The notes beneath the pieces were generated by a model that did no database searches, was not told the DNA's origin, and was given only the letters and a program-made list of their open reading frames with translations. Positions 16,601 through 24,269 of a stretch of 34,363 bases of DNA are shown here, piece after piece. The position numbers were made by a program, and so were the translations under genes. Source of the stretch: a virus. Where the stretch lies: positions 1-34,363 of IMG/VR virus record IMGVR_UViG_3300025138_000161; one strand, written 5' to 3'. Positions within the stretch are counted from its first letter, which is position 1. Every line of letters starts with the position of its first letter.

Positions 16601-19600
16601 AGCTCCTGTAACATATGGTGTAATTAAGACTATGTTGCAAGACCCTCAACTATCAGCGTTTAACGCACTGAACACCGAGACACAAAATGAAAATACAGTT
16701 CAACAAGACCTCAGCCAAGGGGATACTGGAGCAGTACTACAAGAAATTCGATCACCCACCCAGCCCAGAGGCAATGAGGGACGTGGGTCTTCTGGAGGTA
16801 GAGCGTCTGGCATCAGTAGCCCTGAAGAGGGACAAGCCGGTGAAGTCGTGGGAGGAGCGCAGTCGCTTACAGACCGGGACGAAAATGGACCTTCTTTACG
16901 GGAAGAAGCCGACAGGCGTGACGTTGATTTAACCGAGCCTCAAACTTTATCTTCAAACTTGATGCAAATCGTAGACTTGTCGGATCTAAGACCCGAGTCT
17001 CAAAGTGTTACCGCTTCGCAGATTCTTTATGGCGATGAAGAAAAACTAGATGTTGGTGATAGACCTACAGTAGTTAGTGTTGCAACGGCGTTAGACAGGC
17101 GCGTTGCTGAAGCTTACCCAGATCGAAACCTTCTAGCGCAAAATCCAGAAAACGCAGAAATTATATCTGACATGATTGCTCATGAGGCTTTAGCCGCCCT
17201 AGACGAGGAAGGTAATGCTGGTGAGTGGTATCAGGAAAAAGTATCTAACGCTATGAGCCTTGCGGCTCAAAAATTCCCTGAACTCGCTAGTGATGTAAAT
17301 GCAAAGTTTGCCTTTACGTCTATCATGGCTATTACAAGTAACGGAGCATCAGTTCCTGAAAATTCAGTAAACACGTTTAAACTTTATGAAGAATACAGAG
17401 AGACTAAAAAGTTTTCTTTGTTTGGTGTAGGCAAAGAATCTAAAGCAATGAAGAGTTCTTTTGCGCTGCTAAATGAACTGATCAACGAGCACGGTATAGA
17501 TTCTGTTCTAAAGTTTATGGACAAAAATGTAACTGTTAAAGAGCTAAAGGATAACTTTAACCTAAGTGTCTCCGGCGAGTTAATGGGAACCCAATTGAAA
17601 GGGTCAGCTATATTGGGTCCAAAGATCGGTGGAGGGTTCTACCAAAACCTAAATGGAAACTTTAACCCGCTGACGATGGACAGATGGTTCATGAGAACTT
17701 ATGGGCGGTTAACAGGCTCGTTGATGAGTGAAGCAACTAGAAAGCTTCCAGCACAAATTGACAAGTTTAGAGGCGTCGCCCTGAGTGATGAGTACAAAAA
17801 GAAGTTAAAGGATGATGGCATTAGTCGTGTTCAGCTTCGCAAAGACGATGATTATCTTCTTAGTTATGCGACTAGGGTTCAATCTGCTTACGCCAAAAAC
17901 GGGTTTAAAGAAAAGAACGAAATCAACAAAGCTTCTAACACACTAAAGAATTCTCAAGGCGAAAAGCAAGCGCCTCAAAATGGAACAGAGAGAGAGTATA
18001 TTCGGCAAGTGATGCAGCTTGCATTGGACAAGGTTAATAAATACAACGGAAACCGCCCTGTGAACATGGGGGCTTTACAGGCTATAATCTGGTATCCAGA
18101 GAAAGAGCTATACAAGCTGCACGGAGTCGGTAACGCAAAATCAGAGCCTACAGATTATGAAACAGAATTCAGAAAAATCCTCGAAGGTGAGGAACCAAGA
18201 CAAGAATTATCTGGACCAATCCGACTTGCACGAGAATCAGGACCAGACATTATTCAACGAACAGTTGGAGAAGATGACTCCAACCAAAATCAAGTTGATG
18301 GTGCAGAAGTCCAAGAACCTGTTCAAGTAGACCAGCCTCAGTTAATCCAAGAGGCTGAATCTCAGCCTACTCAACAGCCCGACCCGGAAGGAGTTTCTCT
18401 GACTGAGGATCTTAACGCGCAGATCCGAGAAGAGAATAAGCCAATATTTGAGCGGGTAAAGAAGACATTCCGACGTTACTTAGCTCCTGAAGGCTTGCTG
18501 CCCAAGTCAATTTTTGATGAAAAGATCAAGCGAGACTCTGAGCTTGGCGCTGTTGAGATAGACATCCGTCAGCTAGTCGCTCAGTACGATGAAGCCGTGA
18601 AGACTGTATACAACCGTGATCTAAGTGATGCGGAGCAGAAATCTTTGCAAGAGGCGTTGACCACCGAATTTTCAAACATTGACTCTCTGGGTTTAGACCC
18701 TGAGATAAAGAACGCAATTATTGGAATGCGTCGTTACCTCGACAATATGTCAATTGATTACGCTCAGATTCTGCTTAGTGAAGCTCAGGCTTTATCAACT
18801 CAGGGCAGAGACGATAAAGCGTCTGCCAAGATCGACCTACTCAATACGATAGCGTCCAATGTAGGCAGTTATGCTAATCGATCATACCGCGCTTTCGATG
18901 ATCCTAAGTGGGCGAATAACGTACCGGATAACGTACTGGACGATGCTCGCGCATACCTCCAAGAACGTGGTGTCACTAACGTAGAGAACGTGCTGAATAA
19001 TATTCTCAAAGAGGGTACGGCGTTTGACTCTATGGAGGCTTTTGTTCGTGAGTCAAAATTAGGCGCGAAAGATTTAACGATTCTTAAACAACGAAAAGAC
19101 ATTGCCCCACAGATCAGAGCGTTGCTCGGAGAGTACATTGACCCGCGAGTAAACTTTGGCAAGTCAGCGACTAAGATGTCCCGCCTTCTGTTTAATGACC
19201 GCTTCCTGAAGAAAGTTAAAGATATTGGCATGGACACGTTTTTCTTTGACCCAGAAACTGCGCCGCCAGAAGCGTATGTTACTTTTGCTGCCGAGTCCTC
19301 AGATGTAATGGCACCTCTTAATGGTTTAAAGACTACCCCTGAAATTGCTCAGGCATTTCAAGATGCTCTAGGTAAAGAGCAAATGGAAGACTGGTATCGA
19401 TATATCGTTCAAGCCAATGGAATGGTGAAGTATGGCAAGACCGTAATAGCACCTACCACTCTGGCAAGAAACTACTTATCAGCCTATATGTTCACGCTGG
19501 CGAATGGTCACTTCAACGCAGGAAAGCTTGGAGAGTCGTTTGATAGCATGGGCGCGTATTTTAAAGGTACCGGCAACAAGATTGAATACCTGAGACGGCT

Positions 19601-21032
19601 GAAAGAACTGGGCGTTGTCTATGACACCCCATATGCCGGTGAAATGCTGGCTCTACTTGATGACGCGAAGCAGGACTTTTTCGGAAACGATAAGAATAAG
19701 TTTTACCGTTTTTCAAAGACCATCGCTGGGAACGCTACCAAGCTTTACCAGTTTGGTGACGATATGTGGAAAATTGTTGGCTTTGAGAACGAGATAGATA
19801 TCTTGATGAATGCTAAAGGGATCACCCGCGCAGAGGCGGAACCGATAGCAGCGAAGCGTATCAGAGACACCTACCCTACCTATTCGCTGGTTGGCAGGGG
19901 TGTACAGAAGCTCCGTAGATTTCCACTGGCTGGTACGTTTGTATCTTTCCCAGCAGAAGTCATCCGAACCTCTTTCAATATGATTAAGTACCTGCGTGAG
20001 GATATGAAAGACCCAGACATGAGGGGAACTGTACCTCGCCGCGTTGCTGGTCTTGGCATGGTATCGGCTGGTGTATACGCATTGCAGCAAGCTTTAATCA
20101 ATATGATCGATGTTGATGAAGAAGAGGAAGAAGCGGTACGAATTCTTGGTCCGGCGTGGAGCCAGAACTCCAATCTCGGGTTCATTGGTCGAGAAAAAGG
20201 CAGGCTACAGTATGTAGATATGTCGGCGTTTGACCCATATAACTACTTCAAGCGTCCGATCAATGCTTTGCTAAGGGATCAGCCTATCGATGATGCAATG
20301 ATGCAGTCCGCCGCAGAAGCGATGAAGCCATTTTTTGGTGCTGATATATCGTTCTCTAATCTTATGGAGATCTACAAGAACGAGAAGGCTAGTGGTGGTA
20401 GCGTTTATAACGAAACTGACACAACCGCAGAGCAGTTAAGCTCTATTAGCTATCATCTTATAAAGGGTGTGGGACCGTCTGTGATCAGTAATGTTGAGCG
20501 CATGGTTAAGGCGATTGATGGTGACCGTAACGCTAGTGGTCGAGTGTATAAGTTCGAGGATGAAATGGCAGCTTTAGCTGGATTCCGGGTTAGCACTTTT
20601 GATCCAAAGATATCACTGCACTTCCGAGCTTTTGACTTTAACCAAAACAAGAGAGACTCAACTAGAATTCTTACCTCCACTTTCCGTGACGTTAATGACG
20701 TTTCTGACCGTGAGTTAAGGGATGCATTCCAAAGATCGGCTTCAGCAAGAAAAGAAGCTTTTGACGAAATGAGCAAGATCGTCTCAGCGGCTCGAAGCTC
20801 AGGTCTAAACCAATTGCAGATCATAAAAGTACTCAGGAGTAACGGCATCACAAAGAAAGATGCTTTAGCTTTGGAGAGCGGAGATCCAGCAAAATGGGAG
20901 ATGTCCGACTCAATATTAAAAAACAGCGTAACAAAAGCGGATTTATTATTTGGAGACTCTACGGGTCAAGAGTACGAACGGCGATGGAAAATTATCCAAG
21001 CTCTACTAAATGACGAAGACGATGGGCAATAA
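13623..21032 (+). CDS. Giant polyvalent virion protein with zincin metalloprotease domain
   Basis: 2469 residues, by far the largest gene. Residues 35-340 contain Gly/Ala-rich hydrophobic segments ('SLATAVAGGGIGGVVA', 'GVALITGMASGALDAI') as in injected phage proteins. After disordered acidic linkers (including T-P-A-T-P repeats near 630) comes a zincin domain: H888-E-I-A-H892 with a likely third ligand E974 in 'RAEAFAQAFATF'. Another disordered linker (about 1020-1110) leads to a domain around 1150-1530 with 'FNPLTMDRWFMRTYGRLTG', which I associate with large polyvalent proteins. The C-terminal 900 residues include 'RNYLSAYMFTLANGHF' and 'FVSFPAEVIRTSFNMIKYL', resembling the LPD38 domain. It is probably packaged and ejected with the DNA, like T7 gp16, with the protease acting in the host. 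Confidence 0.78.
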   Translation: MPLYVEDLYDKEDLGSLSDDNLFAGQDDRSQFTKGFSAGIDQTQALGGGLLALVGSAVNNDDLMFSGLDYYNEQMAEAAESQGDIGRIEDIDGFDDFLSWVSYTAGNSIPSLATAVAGGGIGGVVAKSVAKSAIQKKALTYAKDRLTDKAASSFKKRVADDYTAAALSKAARVGGGVGAYLTSTGMGGGEAFTRILNEEGEEAPGVALITGMASGALDAIAPMRALKRIFPGREYESVIREMANGVSNKSSFYTRALKESGKQAGIEGLTEGMQEIVQNVALEYVQTNYTDLGEAFTQALVDESKYSAYVNAAAAGVVGGGVFGGVSGAVTNDPVTQTSRVLTDEIETANFDAEVAGAVDRAKAEPLPESEYDQDGNLLPVEDDQSLEDGRKEKQSEAQRKIDAQNRYGPLFDQIEARKKAQKVIADLEQEEAAVQPPQGDAEADQNLSAMDEAVSAAMDPEDSRLNQGLENLVGNNVSFRGAVGVLVKREDGYFVVADNEDIFIESGESRTARDLGVELTATSRINTPTGTRVTSGDLEFDADVTYNPRTSELSLRGKKYTYLRTNSDDDGNTVSIQVIDDEGNSRTIREASVVSRVERMKLEAEGGVLPAGGAIDPNPVTSDQEATPATPTTPATPHKDTMSFDDLPVTVQEDIVADAETENVPIPDEITIESALDKAKKLTGYEREVALAAIDEAILKAIDLRKGATEIQKPTAEPGRYRKYVNPSINRARDREDSYQEDVRNYVSPKDAVSAAVQDNNAVTETVYDGTEDSFTKDQISEEELNLPTRRIRTGPYRTNNIQPDETAGKILALAVVDLISMGLPKSWLKAVDGGFSVFVPMSTRGAAFFAPADNFDPSSEGFIGVSSKYLSSSNALSGQFRFVLAHEIAHAADHKFEITARMPGFNLELITDDGTGDLTFSAGEVISELYDLYTSGTEFGMEFAYPFAHVSPDHLRKYKDDVESVTEFLRAEAFAQAFATFISSPALLKKEAPVTYGVIKTMLQDPQLSAFNALNTETQNENTVQQDLSQGDTGAVLQEIRSPTQPRGNEGRGSSGGRASGISSPEEGQAGEVVGGAQSLTDRDENGPSLREEADRRDVDLTEPQTLSSNLMQIVDLSDLRPESQSVTASQILYGDEEKLDVGDRPTVVSVATALDRRVAEAYPDRNLLAQNPENAEIISDMIAHEALAALDEEGNAGEWYQEKVSNAMSLAAQKFPELASDVNAKFAFTSIMAITSNGASVPENSVNTFKLYEEYRETKKFSLFGVGKESKAMKSSFALLNELINEHGIDSVLKFMDKNVTVKELKDNFNLSVSGELMGTQLKGSAILGPKIGGGFYQNLNGNFNPLTMDRWFMRTYGRLTGSLMSEATRKLPAQIDKFRGVALSDEYKKKLKDDGISRVQLRKDDDYLLSYATRVQSAYAKNGFKEKNEINKASNTLKNSQGEKQAPQNGTEREYIRQVMQLALDKVNKYNGNRPVNMGALQAIIWYPEKELYKLHGVGNAKSEPTDYETEFRKILEGEEPRQELSGPIRLARESGPDIIQRTVGEDDSNQNQVDGAEVQEPVQVDQPQLIQEAESQPTQQPDPEGVSLTEDLNAQIREENKPIFERVKKTFRRYLAPEGLLPKSIFDEKIKRDSELGAVEIDIRQLVAQYDEAVKTVYNRDLSDAEQKSLQEALTTEFSNIDSLGLDPEIKNAIIGMRRYLDNMSIDYAQILLSEAQALSTQGRDDKASAKIDLLNTIASNVGSYANRSYRAFDDPKWANNVPDNVLDDARAYLQERGVTNVENVLNNILKEGTAFDSMEAFVRESKLGAKDLTILKQRKDIAPQIRALLGEYIDPRVNFGKSATKMSRLLFNDRFLKKVKDIGMDTFFFDPETAPPEAYVTFAAESSDVMAPLNGLKTTPEIAQAFQDALGKEQMEDWYRYIVQANGMVKYGKTVIAPTTLARNYLSAYMFTLANGHFNAGKLGESFDSMGAYFKGTGNKIEYLRRLKELGVVYDTPYAGEMLALLDDAKQDFFGNDKNKFYRFSKTIAGNATKLYQFGDDMWKIVGFENEIDILMNAKGITRAEAEPIAAKRIRDTYPTYSLVGRGVQKLRRFPLAGTFVSFPAEVIRTSFNMIKYLREDMKDPDMRGTVPRRVAGLGMVSAGVYALQQALINMIDVDEEEEEAVRILGPAWSQNSNLGFIGREKGRLQYVDMSAFDPYNYFKRPINALLRDQPIDDAMMQSAAEAMKPFFGADISFSNLMEIYKNEKASGGSVYNETDTTAEQLSSISYHLIKGVGPSVISNVERMVKAIDGDRNASGRVYKFEDEMAALAGFRVSTFDPKISLHFRAFDFNQNKRDSTRILTSTFRDVNDVSDRELRDAFQRSASARKEAFDEMSKIVSAARSSGLNQLQIIKVLRSNGITKKDALALESGDPAKWEMSDSILKNSVTKADLLFGDSTGQEYERRWKIIQALLNDEDDGQ

Positions 21033-21342
21033 AAGACTGCAACCAAAGAGTATTTATGAGCAAGCTGATCTGGATGGCGATGGCATTGTTAGTGATGCTG
21101 AGATTGACGCAGGACGCAAGCTTATGGATATGGAGATCGCTGAAGAAAAAGCTGATAGCCAGCGCAGTATGGCTTGGTCGGCTCTTATATCGATTATGGT
21201 CTTTACTGCGCTCTTGGTTTCGCCAACAGTCTCAGAGTCTAGAGTGAATGCCCTGTCAGATTTGGCAGGTCTTTTTTATATTTCAATGGCTGGAATAGTG
21301 GGAGCGCACATGGGCGTAGCAGCGTGGATGAATAGAAAATGA
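21010..21342 (+). CDS. EF-hand protein with two membrane helices
   Basis: 110 residues from ATG 21010 (ATG 21022 is an equally possible start), overlapping the end of the giant gene. A canonical calcium-binding EF-hand loop lies at D20-L-D-G-D-G-I-V-S-D-A-E31. A charged helix follows, then hydrophobic helices at about 53-71 and 83-105 and a basic C-terminus. This architecture recurs in marine phage genomes near structural genes, but its role is unknown. A calcium-sensing membrane protein in lysis or superinfection control would fit. It begins a short three-gene tail to the late operon with overlapping stops and starts. Confidence 0.75.
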   Translation: MTKTMGNKRLQPKSIYEQADLDGDGIVSDAEIDAGRKLMDMEIAEEKADSQRSMAWSALISIMVFTALLVSPTVSESRVNALSDLAGLFYISMAGIVGAHMGVAAWMNRK

Positions 21343-21581
21343 ACTTAAACGGTGACGTAGAAAGCTTGGGCGATGACCCGTGTACGGGGTGGTGTACCGC
21401 CAGACTTTGGGGTGACGTTAGATGTAAAGGTTGTGGCAGATATGAAAATGAAATTACTGGTTGGAGTGAACTGCCTAATGTCTACCGAAAGCTTAGAGTT
21501 TTAGATAAAACCCAAGACGGTTATCCGAGCAGGCATATAAAAACCCAAGGATGGGAGCCTAAAAAACTGTCAGAGATGTAA
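21339..21581 (+). CDS. DUF1289-like cysteine protein
   Basis: 80 residues; ATG overlaps the previous TGA (ATGA). The core 'DPCTGWCTARLWGDVRCKGC' followed by G-R-Y-E-N-E-I-T-G-W matches the DUF1289 pattern of bacterial small proteins (P-C-x3-C then C-x2-C-x-R and E-I-x-x-W). The four cysteines probably bind a metal or an Fe-S cluster. Function is unknown. A phage copy of a usually chromosomal family suggests acquisition from a host. Confidence 0.7.
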   Translation: MNLNGDVESLGDDPCTGWCTARLWGDVRCKGCGRYENEITGWSELPNVYRKLRVLDKTQDGYPSRHIKTQGWEPKKLSEM

Positions 21582-21588
21582 GTTGATT

Positions 21589-21768
21589 ATGGCGTTTGTC
21601 CTTCTGATAATTGTCGAAGGCGCGGAACTGCAATCACCTCAACCCTTCTTGTTTCGAGATATTAATCGGTGCCGATATTTTGAGCATAAGATTGAGTATA
21701 GGCAGAAAGGTATTACTGCTTACTGCGTCCCGCGATGGGTGAGTGAGGGAAGCACTTTCAACGATTAA
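21589..21768 (+). CDS. Small exported or membrane protein
   Basis: 59 residues from ATG 21589 (a TTG at 21583 is also in frame). The N-terminus is a short hydrophobic stretch (A-F-V-L-L-I-I-V-E-G-A) followed by 'FLFRDINRCRYFEHKI' and 'AYCVPRWV', with two cysteines that could form a disulphide in the periplasm. Similar tiny proteins with F-R-x-I-x-x-C-x-Y-F and A-Y-C-V-P patterns occur near the late genes of marine phages; function unknown. Its stop overlaps the stop of the opposing gene by 4 nt at TTAA. Confidence 0.62.
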   Translation: MAFVLLIIVEGAELQSPQPFLFRDINRCRYFEHKIEYRQKGITAYCVPRWVSEGSTFND

Positions 21769-22004
21769 TGCTTATCAGTCCGCCGTCTTAGGTAGTTGTA
21801 AATCTGATGCGGGGGCATGTTTAATTCGCTCGCGATATACCAAGGTTTCCTCCCTCCCCTAAACATCTCCGCAGCCAGTCTCTTTTGGTCTTCGGTTAAT
21901 GCGGTTTCATTGTCGAAAGCGTTGTGACCCTCGAAGTATAAGTGCAACTTTCCTGGCACTTGGACAGCCTTGTAAAAAAGGTCCGGCTTAAAGCGACTTC
22001 GCAT
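21765..22004 (-). CDS. Helix-turn-helix DNA-binding protein
   Basis: 79 residues from ATG 22004, chosen because a perfect AAGGAGG lies 6 nt upstream; an in-frame start at 22028 would place this site inside the gene. It contains a C-terminal helix-turn-helix: 'LTEDQKRLAAEMFRGGRKPW' then 'YIASELNMPPHQIYNYLRRR'. The first part is basic. The HTH resembles those of transposase-type and Trp-repressor-like regulators. It is the last gene of the leftward operon, overlapping the MazG gene by 17 nt, and probably regulates phage transcription. Confidence 0.68.
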   Translation of the reverse strand: MRSRFKPDLFYKAVQVPGKLHLYFEGHNAFDNETALTEDQKRLAAEMFRGGRKPWYIASELNMPPHQIYNYLRRRTDKH

Positions 22005-22311
22005 GGTCTGCCTCCTTAACAAAGACACCCTCGACCATCTTGCCTTTGCGATCTTTTATGTCCGACCACGCGCAATCTAGGCACTCTGAGAGCGATAGAT
22101 TATTCCTCTCGCAGATATTTATGAGGACTACTATGATGTCCCCGATATCGTCCTTAATGTCTTCACCTTTACAGATCGAGTCTGATAACTCTCCGCACTC
22201 TTGGATCAACTTACAGAACTGATCTTTATCAGTTGACCCTTTAATTAAGTTCCTATCGTGATGCCAACTTCTAATAATGTACTCGAATGTTCCAAGCTGA
22301 AGATTATCCAT
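21988..22311 (-). CDS. MazG-like nucleotide pyrophosphohydrolase
   Basis: 107 residues from ATG 22311, which overlaps the stop of the preceding gene (TAATG); a longer frame starts at 22350 inside that gene. The metal-binding motifs are visible: 'KLIQECGELSDSICKGE' (E-x-x-E) followed by 'DIKDDIGDIIVVLINI' (D-x-x-D), the MazG all-alpha NTP pyrophosphatase pattern. The C-terminal 'DIKDRKGKMVEGVFVKEAD' is also typical of phage MazG. It would hydrolyse NTPs or dNTPs, or lower the alarmone level, in the cytoplasm. Marine phages often carry this gene. Confidence 0.82.
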   Translation of the reverse strand: MDNLQLGTFEYIIRSWHHDRNLIKGSTDKDQFCKLIQECGELSDSICKGEDIKDDIGDIIVVLINICERNNLSLSECLDCAWSDIKDRKGKMVEGVFVKEADHAKSL

Positions 22312-22556
22312 TACAAGTTCCCCGCGTAGAAGTCTGTGCTTTCTTGCCACGTCAGATATTCAGATAACTCAGGCATCCAGAACTTAGCTTTATATATCGG
22401 ATGTTCTAAATGGTGGTTGTCTTCGTTGGGACAGAACATACTTTTCTCTAGCTCTGTATCGCAAACATTGCAGAATTCAGCGTCTGGCAAATTGAAGGGT
22501 GCGGAAGGGTCAAAACATGCGCTGGCAGGGTAGCCAGCGTCTCCAGAAATACTCAT
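22311..22556 (-). CDS. Small Cys/His-rich protein
   Basis: 81 residues from ATG 22556 with GAGG 7 nt upstream. Residues about 29-50 contain C-N-V-C-D-T-E-L-E-K-S-M-F-C-P-N and nearby His-His, a likely zinc-binding knuckle. The C-terminal half is aromatic ('KFWMPELSEYLTWQES'). Not recognised as a known family. It is the first gene of the three-gene leftward group whose promoter must lie in the adjacent attP region. Confidence 0.65.
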   Translation of the reverse strand: MSISGDAGYPASACFDPSAPFNLPDAEFCNVCDTELEKSMFCPNEDNHHLEHPIYKAKFWMPELSEYLTWQESTDFYAGNL

Positions 22557-22580
22557 TATTTACCTCTAAAACCAAAGTTA

Positions 22581-22608
22581 AGGTTCTGGTCGCTATGACC
22601 GAGAACCT
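22581..22608. repeat. Imperfect inverted repeat on the left arm of attP
   Basis: AGGTTCT-GGTC pairs with GACC-AGAACCT with one bulged base and a 5-nt loop (GCTAT). One half is also the AAGGTTCTGGT direct repeat found to the right of the core. It could be a pair of integrase or excisionase arm sites, or an operator for the leftward MazG group. Confidence 0.6.
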
Positions 22609-22664
22609 GAAATTTGCAAGCGTCGAGAGTCTTGCAAGTTATTGATTTTATTAGCTTTTTTTAT

Positions 22665-22725
<61 letters not shown>

Positions 22726-22836
22726 TTTTTACCTTATAAATCAAGCACTTAAAATCGTGTGTGTCACAACCGTACAAAGGTTCTGGTTGTTCCGGTTGTG
22801 GTCCAAACTCCAATAGGTTGTGTTCGCTCCGCGACT

Positions 22837-22857
22837 ACCACCGGGATTTCAGGTGGT
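22837..22857. terminator. Hairpin after the integrase gene
   Basis: ACCACC and GGTGGT pair around a 9-nt loop, 44 bases past the integrase stop codon on the minus strand. No T-run follows, so it may be a weak terminator, an RNA stabiliser, or part of the attP arm sites. Confidence 0.35.
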
Positions 22858-22900
22858 GTTCCGGTCAAGCTCCAACAACCCTCTAGTTTTGTAACTTTCG

Positions 22901-23833
22901 CTACTGTTCTTTTCCAATAATATTTTCTAAATTACCGGCAGCTTCAATAAGCTCTGGTGCCAAAATGTGCGAATATCTTTCTATGGATTTCGCTGAGTTC
23001 CAGCCAGCTAATTTTCTTACCTGTCTGTCATCAGTTCCTGCCCTTCGATGCCAAGTCGCAAAGGTATGCCTCAGTCCATGCACTCTCGTACCTTTGGGTA
23101 ACCCTGCTCGTTCAACAGCGTTCCTCCAAGTTCGGTTGCACACTTCTTTAAGAGGCTGACCGTTTAACTTCACGTCTCCAGACTTCTGCACAAAAACATA
23201 TTCTAACTTCTTATTGAGGTACGGATATCTTTCTAAAAGTGCTTTGTTAAACTTTCTTCGGTAGGAAATTATATCCCTACACTTGCTTATCAAAGGAACC
23301 TCTATAGGACTTCCATTCTTCATTTCATTTCCATCGATGCGGATAAATTCTCCACACTTAGAAACCTGACTCCACCTCAAGTTCGTTACATTACTTTTTC
23401 TCAACCCGGTGAGGACACAAATTGAAGCGATGTCTCTCCTTAAAGGGTCAAGCTCTTCCAGTAACCGCTCAAACTCTTCATATTCTAAAAAGTCTGTTTT
23501 CTCCTCTTCGGCAACACATGTTGCCTCCGGGAAATACTGGATCTGCTTTAACTCTTTTCGCGCATGATTCATCATGGCGTTGTAGTAAACAACATATGTA
23601 TTATAGGTTGCTCCAGAAATGACTCGGTCACTTCTTGGATCTACTCGCTTCTTTTGCCTCCTAAAGAAAAGCCTTACATCCTTATCCGATATATCGGTTA
23701 TCAGCTTATCTTCACCCCAAATCGCAACCATTTCACCTAGTCGCCTATGGGCTGTTTCGGATTTATCTTTGCCGGTTTTAGTCGGCTCATCCAAGTAGTC
23801 TTCTACTACTTCATTTAGTGTCATCGTCCTCAT
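22901..23833 (-). CDS. int: Tyrosine-family site-specific integrase
   Basis: 310 residues from ATG 23833, preferred over a TTG at 23875: AAGGAAG precedes it and it overlaps the stop of a coding micro-ORF (ATGA). The N-terminal core-binding domain (about 1-110) is followed by a catalytic domain with R145 in 'LTGLRKSN', the probable beta-hairpin Lys172, H252-x-x-R255 in 'HGLRHTFATWH', W278 in 'LAGWNSAKS' and the nucleophile Y287 in 'ERYSH'. It would catalyse integration at the tRNA-Gly site and, with an excisionase, excision. The gene points at attP, whose core lies about 175 bp from its stop. Confidence 0.93.
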   Translation of the reverse strand: MRTMTLNEVVEDYLDEPTKTGKDKSETAHRRLGEMVAIWGEDKLITDISDKDVRLFFRRQKKRVDPRSDRVISGATYNTYVVYYNAMMNHARKELKQIQYFPEATCVAEEEKTDFLEYEEFERLLEELDPLRRDIASICVLTGLRKSNVTNLRWSQVSKCGEFIRIDGNEMKNGSPIEVPLISKCRDIISYRRKFNKALLERYPYLNKKLEYVFVQKSGDVKLNGQPLKEVCNRTWRNAVERAGLPKGTRVHGLRHTFATWHRRAGTDDRQVRKLAGWNSAKSIERYSHILAPELIEAAGNLENIIGKEQ

Positions 23834-23973
23834 AATACTTCCTTGTATATGAGCAAGCGTCTCGACGCTGCCCAAAATGTATCAAAGTTGATCCGTTCTC
23901 GCCACCAGTGGATCAGGCTGGCTATGTTCGGCACGTACGTGAGGACGCGCCGGGGCTTCTCGGGGTGAGCCAA
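23830..23973 (-). CDS. 47-residue micro-ORF coupled to integrase (possible excisionase)
   Basis: An open frame from TTG 23973 to a TGA that overlaps the integrase ATG by 4 nt (ATGA). It fills the only gap between two genes and has protein-like composition: 'AHPEKPRRVLTYVPNIASLI' then H-W-W-R-E-R-I and F-W-A-A-S-R-R-L-L. It is basic and tryptophan-rich. Size, charge and coupling suit an excisionase or recombination-directionality factor, but no family is recognised and the start codon is weak (no clear ribosome-binding site), so the exact N-terminus is uncertain. Confidence 0.55.
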   Translation of the reverse strand: MAHPEKPRRVLTYVPNIASLIHWWRERINFDTFWAASRRLLIYKEVL

Positions 23974-23975
23974 GA

Positions 23976-24269
23976 TTAGTTGATTGCTGGGGCTTCCTCT
24001 TGCGCCGGTACTATCGCCTCCTCATTTTGAGACAAGGCTTCAGCCGTTTGGGCTGTAAAGTTCTCTAGACCCATAGCCGCAAGGGCGGATATGTTCTTGA
24101 TATTTGTGACCACAAGCACGGCGCTTGCAAGAGCACTGACCGCTTTTGACAGGTCGTTCACAGTGTTTAGCTGCTGTACCTGCTGCTCGGTTAGCGCGTC
24201 AACAAAAAAGTTATTGCCACCGATAGTGACAATCTGTCGTTCTTGGTTGGTTAGTTCTGTCTCGCTCAT
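23976..24269 (-). CDS. Hypothetical protein with short N-terminal beta motif (97 aa)
   Basis: 97 residues, overlapping the stop of the upstream gene by 4 nt. It has 'RQIVTIGGNNFFVDALTEQQ' followed by V-Q-Q-L-N, a pattern similar to small phage proteins of the DUF6447 kind (T-I-x-G-x-x-Y-x-x-D-x-L). An Ala-rich helix follows (about 42-70) and an acidic, Pro/Glu-rich tail. Function unknown. Ends 2 nt before the TTG of the integrase-coupled micro-ORF, so these genes share a transcript. Confidence 0.65.
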   Translation of the reverse strand: MSETELTNQERQIVTIGGNNFFVDALTEQQVQQLNTVNDLSKAVSALASAVLVVTNIKNISALAAMGLENFTAQTAEALSQNEEAIVPAQEEAPAIN

